NCBI RefSeq assembly: GCF_034531395.1
Contig: NZ_JARVCO010000010.1
Span: 1,178,001-1,242,000, forward strand
DNA from: Pontiella agarivorans
Lineage (GTDB): Bacteria > Verrucomicrobiota > Kiritimatiellia > Kiritimatiellales > Pontiellaceae
DNA: 64,000 nt
Direction: 5' to 3'
Shown here: positions 9,989 to 18,171 of the stretch, piece after piece
Layout: every line of letters starts with the position of its first letter
Position numbering within the stretch: position 1 is the stretch's first letter
Notes under the pieces: model-generated
Databases searched by the model: none
The model's input: only the letters and a program-made list of their open reading frames with translations
Told to the model about the DNA's origin: nothing
Made by a program: the position numbers and the translations under genes

Positions 9989-10867
9989 TCACAGTTGCTC
10001 GACGATGAACCCTTTTTTACGGAGCAGGTTGATAACGCCTTGATCGCCGGGCAGGTGGCCGGCCCCGACGACAACCATGTAGGTTTCATCTTTTCCGGCC
10101 ATGGCAGACAGTTTTTTGGCCCAGGCCTTGTTCCGGTTGGTGATGAATTTTTTGTACTGTTCCGGATACGCCTTGAAGCTTTTGTTGATCAGAGTTTCCA
10201 GGGTCTGGAAATCGCCGGTTTCCCAGGCGGTGAGCAGGCGGTTTAAATCGTTTTCGAGCTGCTCCAGTTCCATAAGTGCGCGCCGTACAAATTCGTTAGG
10301 ATTTTCCTCGGACAGGCTGTCGAACAGAGAAATCTGAAAATCGATGGATTCGAGTCCGATCACTTTTCGTCCGTCCGCTTTGGCCTTTTCATAAAAATAG
10401 CGGTCGAGCCCGAGGCTTTCGTCGAGCCCCATTTTTTTTATCTTCATGATGGTGAGGGTCATGGTGGCAAACCAGGGCTTGAATTGCTGAACGGCGGCCA
10501 GCGGCAGGCCGGCATCGGCGGCCACGGATTCGAGCTGTTGATAGGTTTCCGGAGCGAGGACGCTTTTCAGGGTGTCGGTCGGCTGCAGCATGGCAATGTT
10601 CATGATGAGCTGCTGGGTTTTGGGCGACAGCATTTCGCCCATATCCACCTCCAGCACAAGGGCGGTGGAGTTGGAGTAGGCCTGCTCAATGGCCGGGGCA
10701 AGGGGATAGTTGTCGGCTTTCAGCACATGGGCAGATCCCTGTAGGTAAAGTGTGCCTTTTTCGGATGTAGCTTTCCACAGTGTGCTTTTCGCCTGAACGG
10801 ACTGCACAGACAGGATGAGAAGCAGGGTGAGTCCTGAAAGGATTGCGATCGGTTTGATGCGGTGCAT
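9989..10867 (-). CDS. TraB/GumN-family protein, exported
   Basis: A 292-residue protein of the TraB/GumN (Tiki-like) family, some members of which are metalloproteases. It has a signal peptide ending near VQSVQAKS. The N-terminal GSAHVLK box and the C-terminal GAGHLPGDQGVINLLRKKGF box hold the paired His/Gly motifs of the family. The start at 10867 (MHRIKPIAIL) has GGAGG seven bases upstream, so the longer frame to 11035 was rejected. Substrate unknown. A palindrome copy at 10196 encodes FQTLE. Confidence 0.85.
   Translation of the reverse strand: MHRIKPIAILSGLTLLLILSVQSVQAKSTLWKATSEKGTLYLQGSAHVLKADNYPLAPAIEQAYSNSTALVLEVDMGEMLSPKTQQLIMNIAMLQPTDTLKSVLAPETYQQLESVAADAGLPLAAVQQFKPWFATMTLTIMKIKKMGLDESLGLDRYFYEKAKADGRKVIGLESIDFQISLFDSLSEENPNEFVRRALMELEQLENDLNRLLTAWETGDFQTLETLINKSFKAYPEQYKKFITNRNKAWAKKLSAMAGKDETYMVVVGAGHLPGDQGVINLLRKKGFIVEQL
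10196..10210. repeat. Dispersed palindrome, copy 4
   Basis: Exact copy inside the TraB/GumN gene, core GGGTC. Confidence 0.85.
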
Positions 10868-10947
10868 GGGGGGGCCTCCATTGAAAAACAGAATAATACA
10901 GAATTCAAAGGTCGCGAAAAGGTCTAAGCGCGGAGTGGTGAGAGTTA

Positions 10948-10962
10948 TTCCAGGTGTTGGAA
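10948..10962. repeat. Dispersed palindrome, copy 5, upstream of mscS promoter
   Basis: Exact copy, core GGTGT, in the divergent region between the TraB-like gene and mscS, 11 bases before the candidate -35 box. Confidence 0.85.
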
Positions 10963-10973
10963 AATTTATATTC

Positions 10974-11001
10974 TTGCGTGCTTTGCTCATGTTTCTATAA
11001 T
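10974..11001 (+). promoter_or_regulatory. Candidate sigma-70 promoter of mscS
   Basis: TTGCGT (10974-10979), 16-base spacer, perfect TATAAT (10996-11001). This would give a leader of about 50 bases before the ATG at 11057. Confidence 0.6.
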
Positions 11002-11056
11002 TCCCATCATAAATGAGTGCGGCAGGCGCAGTCATGAATTAATGGGAGTTATTACC

Positions 11057-11908
11057 ATGGATACAAATGCAGTGGTAGCAGTACAAAACGATACCAGTTC
11101 GTTGATGGAGCAGGTGCAGACGATTGGTCTGGAATGGGGCGTGAAAATTATCACTTTCCTGCTCGTAATCATTATCGGGATGTGGATTGCAAAAGTGATC
11201 AAAAACTTCGTCGTGAAACTGATGCAGAAAAGGGATGTTGATCCAACGCTGACGTCGTTTCTGGCCAGTTTGCTACATTTCGCATTGAAAGCCTTTGTGG
11301 TCATTGCCGCGCTGGAAAAGCTTAATGTCAAAACGGCGTCCTTCATTGCGGTTCTCGGTGCCGCCGGCCTGGCGATCGGTTTGGCGCTTCAGGGTTCGCT
11401 GGCGAATTTTGCAGCGGGTGTACTGATGATTCTCTTCAAACCGATCAAGCTGGGTGACTTTGTCGAAGCCGGCGGTGCTATGGGCGGTGTTGAGGAAATC
11501 GGTATCTTCACCACGATTCTGAAATCACCGGATAACAAAAAGCTGATCGTTCCGAACTCCGCGGTCATGAGCGGTGTTATTACCAACTTCAATGCGAACG
11601 GCACCCGCCGTATCGAAATTGTTGCTGGAATCGGATATGACGATGATATTGATAAAGCTAAAAAGACCTTGGAAGATATTATTGCGGCTGATGACCGGAT
11701 TCTTAAAGATCCGGCTCCGCAGATTGCTTTGTCTGAAATGGCGGACAGCAGTGTGAACTTTGTCGTGCGGCCGTGGGTTGAAGCGGCGGACTACTGGGGT
11801 GTTTATTTTGACACCTCGGAAGCGATCAAGAAAAAGTTCGACGAGAACGGAATCTCTATTCCGTATCCGCAGCGCGATGTGCATATCTACGAGCACAAAG
11901 ATGGCTGA
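11057..11908 (+). CDS. mscS: MscS small-conductance mechanosensitive channel (paralogue A)
   Basis: A 283-residue MscS of E. coli-like length: three membrane helices and the pore helix LGAAGLAIGLALQGSLANFAAGVLMILFKPIKLGDF, then the beta domain with VPNSAVMSGVITNF and the C-terminal IPYPQRDVHIYE. The ATG at 11057 is chosen because GGGAG lies eight bases upstream and because the paralogue at 13019 starts with the same M-x-TNAV sequence; an in-frame ATG at 11042 lacks both. A palindrome copy follows the stop codon by two bases, then a bidirectional terminator. Confidence 0.93.
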   Translation: MDTNAVVAVQNDTSSLMEQVQTIGLEWGVKIITFLLVIIIGMWIAKVIKNFVVKLMQKRDVDPTLTSFLASLLHFALKAFVVIAALEKLNVKTASFIAVLGAAGLAIGLALQGSLANFAAGVLMILFKPIKLGDFVEAGGAMGGVEEIGIFTTILKSPDNKKLIVPNSAVMSGVITNFNANGTRRIEIVAGIGYDDDIDKAKKTLEDIIAADDRILKDPAPQIALSEMADSSVNFVVRPWVEAADYWGVYFDTSEAIKKKFDENGISIPYPQRDVHIYEHKDG

Positions 11909-11910
11909 TT

Positions 11911-11925
11911 TTCCAGTCATTGGAA
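11911..11925. repeat. Dispersed palindrome, copy 6, directly after mscS stop
   Basis: Exact copy, core GTCAT, beginning two bases after the stop codon of paralogue A. Confidence 0.85.
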
Positions 11926-11930
11926 AACGG

Positions 11931-11969
11931 AAAAAAAAGCCGGGGCATTGCTGCTCCGGCTTTTTTTTT
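11931..11969. terminator. Bidirectional terminator between mscS and homocysteine methyltransferase
   Basis: A-tract, AGCCGG stem (11938-11943) pairing with CCGGCT (11956-11961), then nine T. It works for both convergent genes. Confidence 0.9.
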
Positions 11970-11982
11970 ACGGAATTGTCTT

Positions 11983-12849
11983 TTAGAAGGCGGCTTTCAG
12001 AGCGCGGATGAAATTCGGATCCGTTCCGCAGCATCCGCCGATGAAATCGGCGCCGGCATCCACCAGCGGGCGGGCGAATGCGGCAAATTCTGCGGCGGTG
12101 GTTTTATACACCGCTTTTCCATCTTTCATTTCGGGCAATCCGGCATTGCCTTTAATCCAGACGGGGCGGTCGGTCGTCGTTTTCATTTTTTCGGCCAGCT
12201 TCACAAATCCGGCAATGCCCTGTCCGCAATTTGAACCGATGATGTCCGCACCGGCCGCGGTTAATTCTTCCGTAGCCTGTTCAACAGGGGTTCCCATCAT
12301 GGTGCGGTCCAGCTCGGCACCGGCGTCGTAGACCATCGAAACGCAGACCGGAAGGCCTGTTTCTTTCGCGGCCCGGAGTGCAATTTTTGCTTCTTCAAGA
12401 TCCGACATGGTTTCTATCACCAGTCCATCTGCTCCGCCCGTCGCCAGTGCTTTGGCCTGAACGGAGAATGCGTTGAAAAGTTCCTCTTCTGTAACGTCGC
12501 CCATCATGAGCATTTTTCCGGTTGGCCCCATGGAGGCGAAAACGAGGGCGCGATCACCGGCGGCCTTTTTCGAGCATTCCGCACCGATCCGGTTGACTTC
12601 CTCCACCCGGCCGGCGAGACCGTGGCGTTCGAGTGTGAAGCGGGTTCCGCCGAAGGTGTTGGTGATAATGATGCGGCTGCCGGCATCGACATAGGCTTTA
12701 GCGACTGCTTCGACAATTTCCGGTTTTTCAAGATTCAGCGCTTCCGGTGAGTCGCCCGGTTTCAGGCCCTGTTTTTGGAGTTCTGTTCCCCACGCTCCGT
12801 CAATCAATACCGGTTTTTCGCCCAGCAGGGCGGTGATGGTTTCATGCAT
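11983..12849 (-). CDS. Homocysteine S-methyltransferase family protein
   Basis: A 288-residue single-domain enzyme like the N-terminal domain of MetH or betaine-homocysteine methyltransferase, which bind homocysteine through zinc. It shows DGAWGTELQ near the N-terminus, IGSNCGQG (first zinc Cys) and GGCCGTDP (two further zinc Cys). No cobalamin or folate domain is attached, so it either has its own methyl donor or works with separate corrinoid proteins. The ATG at 12849 is preceded by AGGGG. Two palindrome copies (one exact, one with a single mismatch) lie upstream. Confidence 0.88.
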   Translation of the reverse strand: MHETITALLGEKPVLIDGAWGTELQKQGLKPGDSPEALNLEKPEIVEAVAKAYVDAGSRIIITNTFGGTRFTLERHGLAGRVEEVNRIGAECSKKAAGDRALVFASMGPTGKMLMMGDVTEEELFNAFSVQAKALATGGADGLVIETMSDLEEAKIALRAAKETGLPVCVSMVYDAGAELDRTMMGTPVEQATEELTAAGADIIGSNCGQGIAGFVKLAEKMKTTTDRPVWIKGNAGLPEMKDGKAVYKTTAAEFAAFARPLVDAGADFIGGCCGTDPNFIRALKAAF

Positions 12850-12917
12850 AATTTTCCCCTGGTTTCCAATGTTCGGAAGAAAAGTAGGGGAATCGGGCGG
12901 CAGAAACAATCGCGGGT

Positions 12918-12932
12918 TTCCAAGGGTTGGAA
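12918..12932. repeat. Dispersed palindrome, copy 7
   Basis: Exact copy, core AGGGT, between the methyltransferase and mscS paralogue B. A second, one-mismatch copy (CGGAA arm) lies at 12864-12878. Confidence 0.85.
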
Positions 12933-13018
12933 ACAATCACCATACTTCTTGCTATTATTTTTAAAGATCAATAGCTTCGCGCATGGTTTAAAAATAACGC
13001 TAAAATGAGGAGAGTAAG

Positions 13019-13876
13019 GTGAATACAAATGCTGTCGAAGTCGCGGATGTGACGCAGAGTAATACAACGATCGTCGAAACCGTGCAGAGTATGGGGGTTG
13101 AATATGCCTATCGGATTCTCGGTGCGCTGGCAATTCTGATCATTGGCTTCTGGATTGCCAAAATGGTTAAAACGCTGATTGTGCGCGGGATGAAACACCG
13201 CAAGGTGGATGAGACGCTGATCAGTTTTACTGCGACGCTGCTTTATGTCGGGCTTAAAATTGCCGTCATTATTGCGGCGCTTGAAGCGCTGCAGGTGAAA
13301 ACCGCATCGTTTATTGCGGTGCTCGGTGCCGCCGGTCTGGCTGTGGGTTTGGCGTTGCAGGGTTCGCTGTCGAATTTTGCGGCGGGTGTACTGATGATTA
13401 TTTTCAAGCCGGTCAAACTCGGGGATTTTGTAGAGGTGAACGGGGTTTCGGGAACGGTGAAGGAAATCGGGATTCTGACCACGGAACTGGATACGCTCGA
13501 TAACAAACATGCCGTGGTGCCCAACTCCAGCGTGATGTCCAATAATATTATTAACTACACCTATAATGATAAGCGGCGCGTTGATCTGGTGGCCGGCATC
13601 AGCTACGGCGATGATATTGATAAAGCCCGCTCAGCGATCGAAGAGGCGTTGGCGGAATTCGATGAAATTCTGTCCGACCCAAAACCGGATATTCTGGTGA
13701 AGGCCATGGCGGACAGTTCGGTCAATTTTGATGTGCGCCCGTGGTGTAAACCGGCCGATTACTGGACCATTTATTACGGGGTGACCGAGGCGATCAAAAA
13801 GAAATTTGATGAGCAGGGCATTGTTATTCCATTTCCGCAGCGTGATGTGCATATCTATGAGCACACAGCGGGCTGA
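13019..13876 (+). CDS. MscS mechanosensitive channel (paralogue B)
   Basis: A 285-residue MscS closely related to paralogue A. They share the N-terminal TNAV start, KTASFIAVLGAAGLA, the pore segment ALQGSLSNFAAGVLMIIFKP, NSSVMSN, ADSSVNF and the C-terminal PQRDVHIYEH. It starts with GTG, with GAGGAG seven bases upstream. The duplication flanks the oppositely oriented methyltransferase gene. The palindrome begins two bases after the stop codon, as in paralogue A, and a terminator follows. Confidence 0.92.
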   Translation: MNTNAVEVADVTQSNTTIVETVQSMGVEYAYRILGALAILIIGFWIAKMVKTLIVRGMKHRKVDETLISFTATLLYVGLKIAVIIAALEALQVKTASFIAVLGAAGLAVGLALQGSLSNFAAGVLMIIFKPVKLGDFVEVNGVSGTVKEIGILTTELDTLDNKHAVVPNSSVMSNNIINYTYNDKRRVDLVAGISYGDDIDKARSAIEEALAEFDEILSDPKPDILVKAMADSSVNFDVRPWCKPADYWTIYYGVTEAIKKKFDEQGIVIPFPQRDVHIYEHTAG

Positions 13877-13878
13877 TT

Positions 13879-13893
13879 TTCCAGCCATTGGAA
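13879..13893. repeat. Dispersed palindrome, copy 8, directly after mscS paralogue B stop
   Basis: Exact copy, core GCCAT. Its context (TGATTTTCCAG then CATTGGAAA) matches the copy after paralogue A except for one base. Confidence 0.85.
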
Positions 13894-13905
13894 ACTTGTA
13901 TGGGT

Positions 13906-13940
13906 CTGCCGCGCCGGTCACACTGCGCGGCAGTTTTTTT
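13906..13940 (+). terminator. Terminator of mscS paralogue B
   Basis: CTGCCGCGC (13906-13914) pairs with GCGCGGCAG (13925-13933), followed by seven T. Confidence 0.92.
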
Positions 13941-13953
13941 CGGGAGATTACAG

Positions 13954-14445
13954 ATGGTTGAAAAAGTCGGAGATGTGGATTGGGAAAACTGGGATCCGGT
14001 TGTGAAGGCTACGCTGCTTTTTGTGATTCAGGACGGACAGGTGCTGCTGATTCATAAAAAACGCGGTTTCGGGAAAGGAAAAATCAATGGTCCCGGCGGC
14101 AAGCTGGAAGCCGGTGAAACATGGCAGGAATGTGCTGTCCGGGAGACAGAAGAGGAGTTGTGCATCAAAGCACAGGGGGTGGAGTTTGCCGGAGAGCTTT
14201 TGTTTCAGTTCGCCGATATGTATTCCATTCACGGTTTTGTCTATACGGCTACGGGCTATGAAGGCGAACCGACCGAGACCGACGAAGCCGCGCCGATCTG
14301 GTGTTCGATCGATGATCTTCCGTTTGAGCACATGTGGGAAGATGATCATATCTGGTTCCCGTATATGCTCGAAGGGCGGCCGTTTACCGGCCGTTTTATT
14401 TTCGATGGCGACCGCATGCTTGATCATGTGATTGAGCTGGGGTAG
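13954..14445 (+). CDS. Nudix hydrolase, 8-oxo-dGTPase (MTH1)-like
   Basis: A 163-residue Nudix protein. The Nudix box reads GGKLEAGETWQECAVRETEEEL, with the catalytic RE-x2-EE residues present; the final Gly is replaced. HKKRGFGKGKINGPGGK before the box and WFPYMLEG after it resemble MTH1-type oxidised purine nucleotide hydrolases, suggesting nucleotide-pool sanitation. The start at 13954 (MVEKVGDVD) has GGGAG nine bases upstream; the longer frame from 13888 crosses the preceding terminator and was rejected. Confidence 0.88.
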   Translation: MVEKVGDVDWENWDPVVKATLLFVIQDGQVLLIHKKRGFGKGKINGPGGKLEAGETWQECAVRETEEELCIKAQGVEFAGELLFQFADMYSIHGFVYTATGYEGEPTETDEAAPIWCSIDDLPFEHMWEDDHIWFPYMLEGRPFTGRFIFDGDRMLDHVIELG

Positions 14446-14579
14446 ACCGGAAATCATTTATGGCACGGGAGTTGCTTTTTATTTTCTGGCAGCAGCGGGC
14501 ATGTGCCATATTTACGCATCAAATTCAGTTGCATGGATTTAGTTCGGGGGTAGGGTGCCCTCACTTTCGGGAGAATATG

Positions 14580-15011
14580 ATGAAAACATTTTTGAAAATA
14601 ACCAGTTTGGCCGTCAGCGGAGCGTTGCTGGCCGGGTGCGCCTCAATCAACGGAGCGGACGGCCCGCACGGACCGGAGCTGGTTTCCAGAGGTTATGCGA
14701 CCGATCGCGGATCGTATGCGGAAGTGGGTGTGAGTTTTTCCACGGCCGGCGATTTTTTTGCGGTGGTGAATCCGAACCGCTGGAAAAATCCGATCAAAAC
14801 CGGCGGCAGTCTTTCGTGGGTCAATCCGGTGGCGTGGAGCGATGACGCCGGACGAACCGGCCGTATTCTGCTGGGCGAAGCCGTAGTGGTCGGCGGAGTG
14901 GCTGCTGTTGCTGCCGGTGGCGGAGGTGGCGGCGGTGGTTCCAGCACCCCGTACGGTCCTGGCGAAAGTCCGGACGAGCCCGGAGGCGGTGGACGCCCGA
15001 CATCTAAATAA
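14580..15011 (+). CDS. Small Gly-rich lipoprotein, function unknown
   Basis: A 143-residue predicted lipoprotein (MKTFLKITSLAVSGALLAGCAS, lipobox LAGC). The mature part has an unrecognised region around residues 25-90, a short hydrophobic stretch (VVVGGVAAVAAGG) and a run of eight Gly followed by a Pro/Gly-rich tail. GGGAG lies just upstream; tandem ATGs at 14577 and 14580 are both possible, the second having better spacing. I do not recognise a family. Confidence 0.7.
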   Translation: MKTFLKITSLAVSGALLAGCASINGADGPHGPELVSRGYATDRGSYAEVGVSFSTAGDFFAVVNPNRWKNPIKTGGSLSWVNPVAWSDDAGRTGRILLGEAVVVGGVAAVAAGGGGGGGGSSTPYGPGESPDEPGGGGRPTSK

Positions 15012-15029
15012 TTTGCCCGAGGGCCGGCA

Positions 15030-15074
15030 CAAAAAAATCCAAGGGTTGGAAAACGGTTTTTCCAACCTTTGGAC
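15030..15074 (-). terminator. cspA terminator built from two near-copies of the dispersed palindrome
   Basis: On the minus strand a 16-bp stem (15/16 matched; 15038-15053 with 15058-15073) is followed by seven T. Each arm is itself a one-mismatch copy of TTCCA-N5-TGGAA (15037-15051 and 15060-15074). Confidence 0.85.
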
Positions 15075-15102
15075 GGTTTCGAATTAAGTTGCCGAACGAC
15101 GT

Positions 15103-15315
15103 TTAGTCTACGGTGACGTTGGTGGCCTGCGGGCCTTTCTGACCGGCTTCAACGTTGAAAGAAACGTTCTGGCCTTCGACCAGCGTACGGCGACCTTCCA
15201 TGTTGATGGCGGTGAAGTGAACGAACACATCGTCTCCGGTTTCGCGGGCAATGAATCCATAGCCTTTTTCATCATTGAACCACTTAACCGTACCGGTTTC
15301 GATTTGGTCTGACAT
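15103..15315 (-). CDS. cspA: Cold-shock protein (CspA family)
   Basis: A 70-residue single cold-shock domain that binds single-stranded RNA/DNA as an RNA chaperone. RNP1 is KGYGFI and RNP2 is [21 protein letters not shown] is the classical start. AAGGAG precedes the ATG. The upstream gap of almost 380 bases, with hairpin-forming sequence near 15399-15429, is compatible with the long structured leader known from cold-shock genes. The paralogue responsible for cold induction cannot be told from sequence. Confidence 0.96.
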   Translation of the reverse strand: MSDQIETGTVKWFNDEKGYGFIARETGDDVFVHFTAINMEGRRTLVEGQNVSFNVEAGQKGPQATNVTVD

Positions 15316-15694
15316 ACTACTTTTACTCCTTGCGGCCGTTACCGGCCTGATTTTACGACCAATCCCCCTTTAAAGAACCGGTCACTCTCATTACTCAATG
15401 GATTACGATCAATCCATAGCCGAAGGCTAAAGACGTTCAATCCTAATATCCAGCACTGTTTTTACTTATTTGGTCAGGATTGTCAGCAGATTATGAGGCT
15501 TTTTCAGGGGGTGTAAATCTTTGGTGAGGGCGGAGAATGCGGCGGAACGGACTAAAACATGATTAAATTGGTATTTTAATACTGAATTAGAGTTGCAAGA
15601 GGACCAAAGCGGTGCGATAAATCTCCGACAGTGAAGACGTGACTAAATTGCGCATAATTAGTAATATGCGTTTATTCACGAGGAGGAACGTGCA
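15316..15694. promoter_or_regulatory. Divergent intergenic region between cspA and the respiratory operon
   Basis: This 379-base gap has no credible ORF. On the cspA side two adjacent hairpins can form: TGGATT/AATCCA (15399-15404 with 15411-15416) and TAGCC-GAA-GGCTA (15417-15429). On the operon side there is a weak promoter-like TTGCAA-N17-GATAAA (15593-15621) and an inverted repeat CGCATA/TATGCG (15652-15671), followed by GAGGAGG before the ATG at 15695. The rest is AT-rich and shows nothing else I can support. Confidence 0.5.
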
Positions 15695-17482
15695 ATGGCC
15701 TTTGAAAAAATTAAGATAGAGCTGCCGACGGATGAGTATTATGAAGCCGAGGTGAAATGCCGCAATTCCTGTCCGGTAAGTACGGACGCGCGGGGCTATC
15801 TGATGGCCACGGTGGCCGGAAAATATGAAGAAGCCTATGCCATTTCGCGCGCAACCAATCCTTTTGCATCGATTTGCGGAAAAGTATGTGGTGCCCCGTG
15901 TGAAAAAGGATGCCGCAGATCGGATGTCGACGAGGCGGTGGTGATTCGGAATATCAAAGGATTTCTAACCGATAAGCACGGACCTGAAGCGGGGGATCTC
16001 AAGACCCCGCTGACCTATTCGATTGCCCCGGGATCGGTTGAGCCCGAGCTGAACGGAAAGTCTGTGGGCATTGTCGGCGGCGGCTGTGCGGGTTACACGT
16101 GCGCGCACGATCTGGCGCGCCTGGGCTACGCGGTAACGATTTACGAGCGCTGGGAAAAATCCGGCGGACAATTGGTGCAGGGGGTTCCGGTCAACCGGCT
16201 ATCGCGTAAAGTGGTTGCCGATGAGCTGGCGTCTATTGAACTGTTTGAGAACATCGAAGTGAAAAACGGTGTGGATGTCGGTACGGACATCACGTTCCAG
16301 GAGCTGGAAGAAAAACACGATGCGGTTTTCATTGGTGTCGGCCTGGCCAAAGGTAAAAAAATCCCGCTTCCGGGAGCCGATCATGAAGATGTGCACATCG
16401 GTTTGCCGTTCCTGTTTGATTTTAATATGCGTGAAAAGTGGGACCTGACGCAGCACCGTTCGATTGTGATCGGCGGTGGTGATGTGGCTTTCGATGTGGC
16501 GCGCTCGGCATTGCGCTGCGGATCGCCGGATGTGCAGCTGGCGTGTCTTGAGCGCGAGCATCTGAACGAAATGACCGGATCGCTCGAAGAGCGCGAAGGC
16601 GGCCGCCGCGAGGGGGTAACCATTAACGACGGCTGGGGCCCGCGTGAAATTGTCATTGAAAACGGGAAGATTAAAGGCCTGCTGGTCAGCAAGGTGATTC
16701 GTGTTTTTGATGAAGATGGAAAATTTTCTCCGCAGATGGAGGACGAGACGCGCCTGATTGAAGGCGATAAGGTCTTTTTTGCCGTCGGTCAGGGTTCCGA
16801 TCTGGCTTTTCTTGAAAACTCGGGGGTTGAGATGACGCCTCAGGGTTGGGTGAAGGTTGAAAACGAGGAAACGCTGCAGACCAGTAAGCCGAATGTTTTT
16901 GTGGGCGGTGATATTGCGCACGGCCCGAAGCTGTTTATCGATGCGGTCGCTTCCGGCAGCAGGGCGTCGCAGGGGATCCATGCATATATTACCGGGCAGG
17001 CTCCGCAGTCGCTCAAACGTAAAATCACGTTCACGGATCTTCCGGAGTATGGAAGGCGTTCGGTGTATGTGGATGATGAGCGGGACGAGCGGGAGGAACT
17101 GCCGGTCAAGCCGGCGGAACAGCCCGAGTTTAATTCCACCGTTGAGTATCCGGACGAGGAAGCCAAAGAGCAGGCCGGCCGCTGTCTGGAGTGCCACATC
17201 CATCCGACCTTTGAAGGGGATATCTGCATTCTCTGCGGCGGCTGTGTTGATGTGTGCCCGTCCTATTGTCTGTCGATGAAGACGGTGGACCGCGTGGACG
17301 GGGGCGAGGATTTGAAAACGCTGGCGACGATGGAGTTCGGCAGTATGGAGGTGGCGGAGGCGGAAGGATCGGTCATGCTGTTTGATCCGCTGAAGTGCAT
17401 CCGGTGCGGCATGTGTGCACAGAAGTGCCCGACGGGCGCGTGCAAAATGTCGGTGAATGAATTTGAAGATTGTTTTGCGTAG
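15695..17482 (+). CDS. GltD-like FAD/NAD(P) oxidoreductase with C-terminal 4Fe-4S ferredoxin domain
   Basis: A 595-residue flavoprotein like the glutamate synthase small subunit. The N-terminal Fe-S region has CRNSCPV and ICGKVCGAPCEKGC. Then follow an FAD Rossmann motif (VGIVGGGCAGYTCAHDLARLGY), an NAD(P) Rossmann motif (IVIGGGDVAFDVARSA) and, at the C-terminus, two ferredoxin clusters (CILCGGCVDVCPS and CIRCGMCAQKCPT). No glutamate synthase large subunit is nearby. As the first gene of a bc/cbb3 operon it probably passes electrons between NAD(P)H or ferredoxin and the quinone/cytochrome system, which is inference. GAGGAGG precedes the ATG. A palindrome copy at 16295 encodes FQELE. Confidence 0.88.
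   Translation: MAFEKIKIELPTDEYYEAEVKCRNSCPVSTDARGYLMATVAGKYEEAYAISRATNPFASICGKVCGAPCEKGCRRSDVDEAVVIRNIKGFLTDKHGPEAGDLKTPLTYSIAPGSVEPELNGKSVGIVGGGCAGYTCAHDLARLGYAVTIYERWEKSGGQLVQGVPVNRLSRKVVADELASIELFENIEVKNGVDVGTDITFQELEEKHDAVFIGVGLAKGKKIPLPGADHEDVHIGLPFLFDFNMREKWDLTQHRSIVIGGGDVAFDVARSALRCGSPDVQLACLEREHLNEMTGSLEEREGGRREGVTINDGWGPREIVIENGKIKGLLVSKVIRVFDEDGKFSPQMEDETRLIEGDKVFFAVGQGSDLAFLENSGVEMTPQGWVKVENEETLQTSKPNVFVGGDIAHGPKLFIDAVASGSRASQGIHAYITGQAPQSLKRKITFTDLPEYGRRSVYVDDERDEREELPVKPAEQPEFNSTVEYPDEEAKEQAGRCLECHIHPTFEGDICILCGGCVDVCPSYCLSMKTVDRVDGGEDLKTLATMEFGSMEVAEAEGSVMLFDPLKCIRCGMCAQKCPTGACKMSVNEFEDCFA
16295..16309. repeat. Dispersed palindrome, copy 9
   Basis: Exact copy in the GltD-like gene, core GGAGC. 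Confidence 0.85.
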
Positions 17483-17491
17483 GATAAAGCC

Positions 17492-17671
17492 ATGCTGGTG
17501 ATGACGATCATTCTGCTGATTACGACGACCATTCTGGGCGGCATCTTTTTTGTGCTGTTCCGCTGGGCGGTCAAGGATGGCCAGTTTGATGATCCGGAGG
17601 AAGCCAAGTATGTCATTTTTCGCGAAGAGGAAAAACCCGCAGAGGGTGCCGTTGACGGAGGAAATAAATAA
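17492..17671 (+). CDS. ccoS: CcoS, cbb3 oxidase assembly protein
   Basis: A 59-residue protein with one N-terminal transmembrane helix ([17 protein letters not shown]) followed by [21 protein letters not shown]. The W-A-V-K-x-GQFDD signature identifies CcoS, needed to mature the heme/copper site of cbb3 oxidases. It lies nine bases after the flavoprotein gene, and its stop TAA overlaps the A of the Rieske ATG. Its presence ahead of the bc genes supports one operon for the whole cytochrome block. Confidence 0.88.
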   Translation: MLVMTIILLITTTILGGIFFVLFRWAVKDGQFDDPEEAKYVIFREEEKPAEGAVDGGNK

Positions 17672-18144
17672 TGTCAGAAGAAAAAAAAGAAGGTAAGAGC
17701 CGGCGCGAGCTGATCACCATGGGTTCGGCATTCGGCCTGATGGGGTTGGCGGCTGCCGGAGCGGGCGGTGCACTGTTTAAATATATGATGCCGGTGGTTT
17801 CATACGGGACCCCGCAGAAATTTCTGGTGCCGGTGAAAGATCTTCCGGATGTCGGCGATGAACTGATCTTTGATGATATGAAAGTGATTCTGCGGCGCGT
17901 GGATGAAAACAAAGTGGCCGCGATTTCGCTGGTCTGTACGCACCTTGGCTGCACCGTCAATGTGGTGGAAACCGGATTTCAGTGTCCCTGCCACGGTTCA
18001 CAGTATGACACCGACGGCATTGTGGTCGGCGGTCCGGCGCCCAAGACGCTGCCGTGGCTGGAGATCAAACCGGTCCCGGGCGGACAGCTGGAAATCGATA
18101 CCGGTACGGCGCTGCCTGAAGGTACAAATTTTGAGATAGCCTAA
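17671..18144 (+). CDS. Rieske 2Fe-2S protein of a cytochrome bc complex
   Basis: A 157-residue Rieske subunit taking electrons from quinol. The N-terminus has a twin-arginine-like SRRELITMG followed by a hydrophobic helix, typical of Rieske proteins exported folded. The cluster ligands are in CTHLGCTVN and [14 protein letters not shown] lies upstream of the ATG, inside the end of ccoS. It pairs with the cytochrome b gene 28 bases downstream. Confidence 0.95.
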   Translation: MSEEKKEGKSRRELITMGSAFGLMGLAAAGAGGALFKYMMPVVSYGTPQKFLVPVKDLPDVGDELIFDDMKVILRRVDENKVAAISLVCTHLGCTVNVVETGFQCPCHGSQYDTDGIVVGGPAPKTLPWLEIKPVPGGQLEIDTGTALPEGTNFEIA

Positions 18145-18171
18145 TTGCTTCATCTTGTAAGGGGATAGCTG

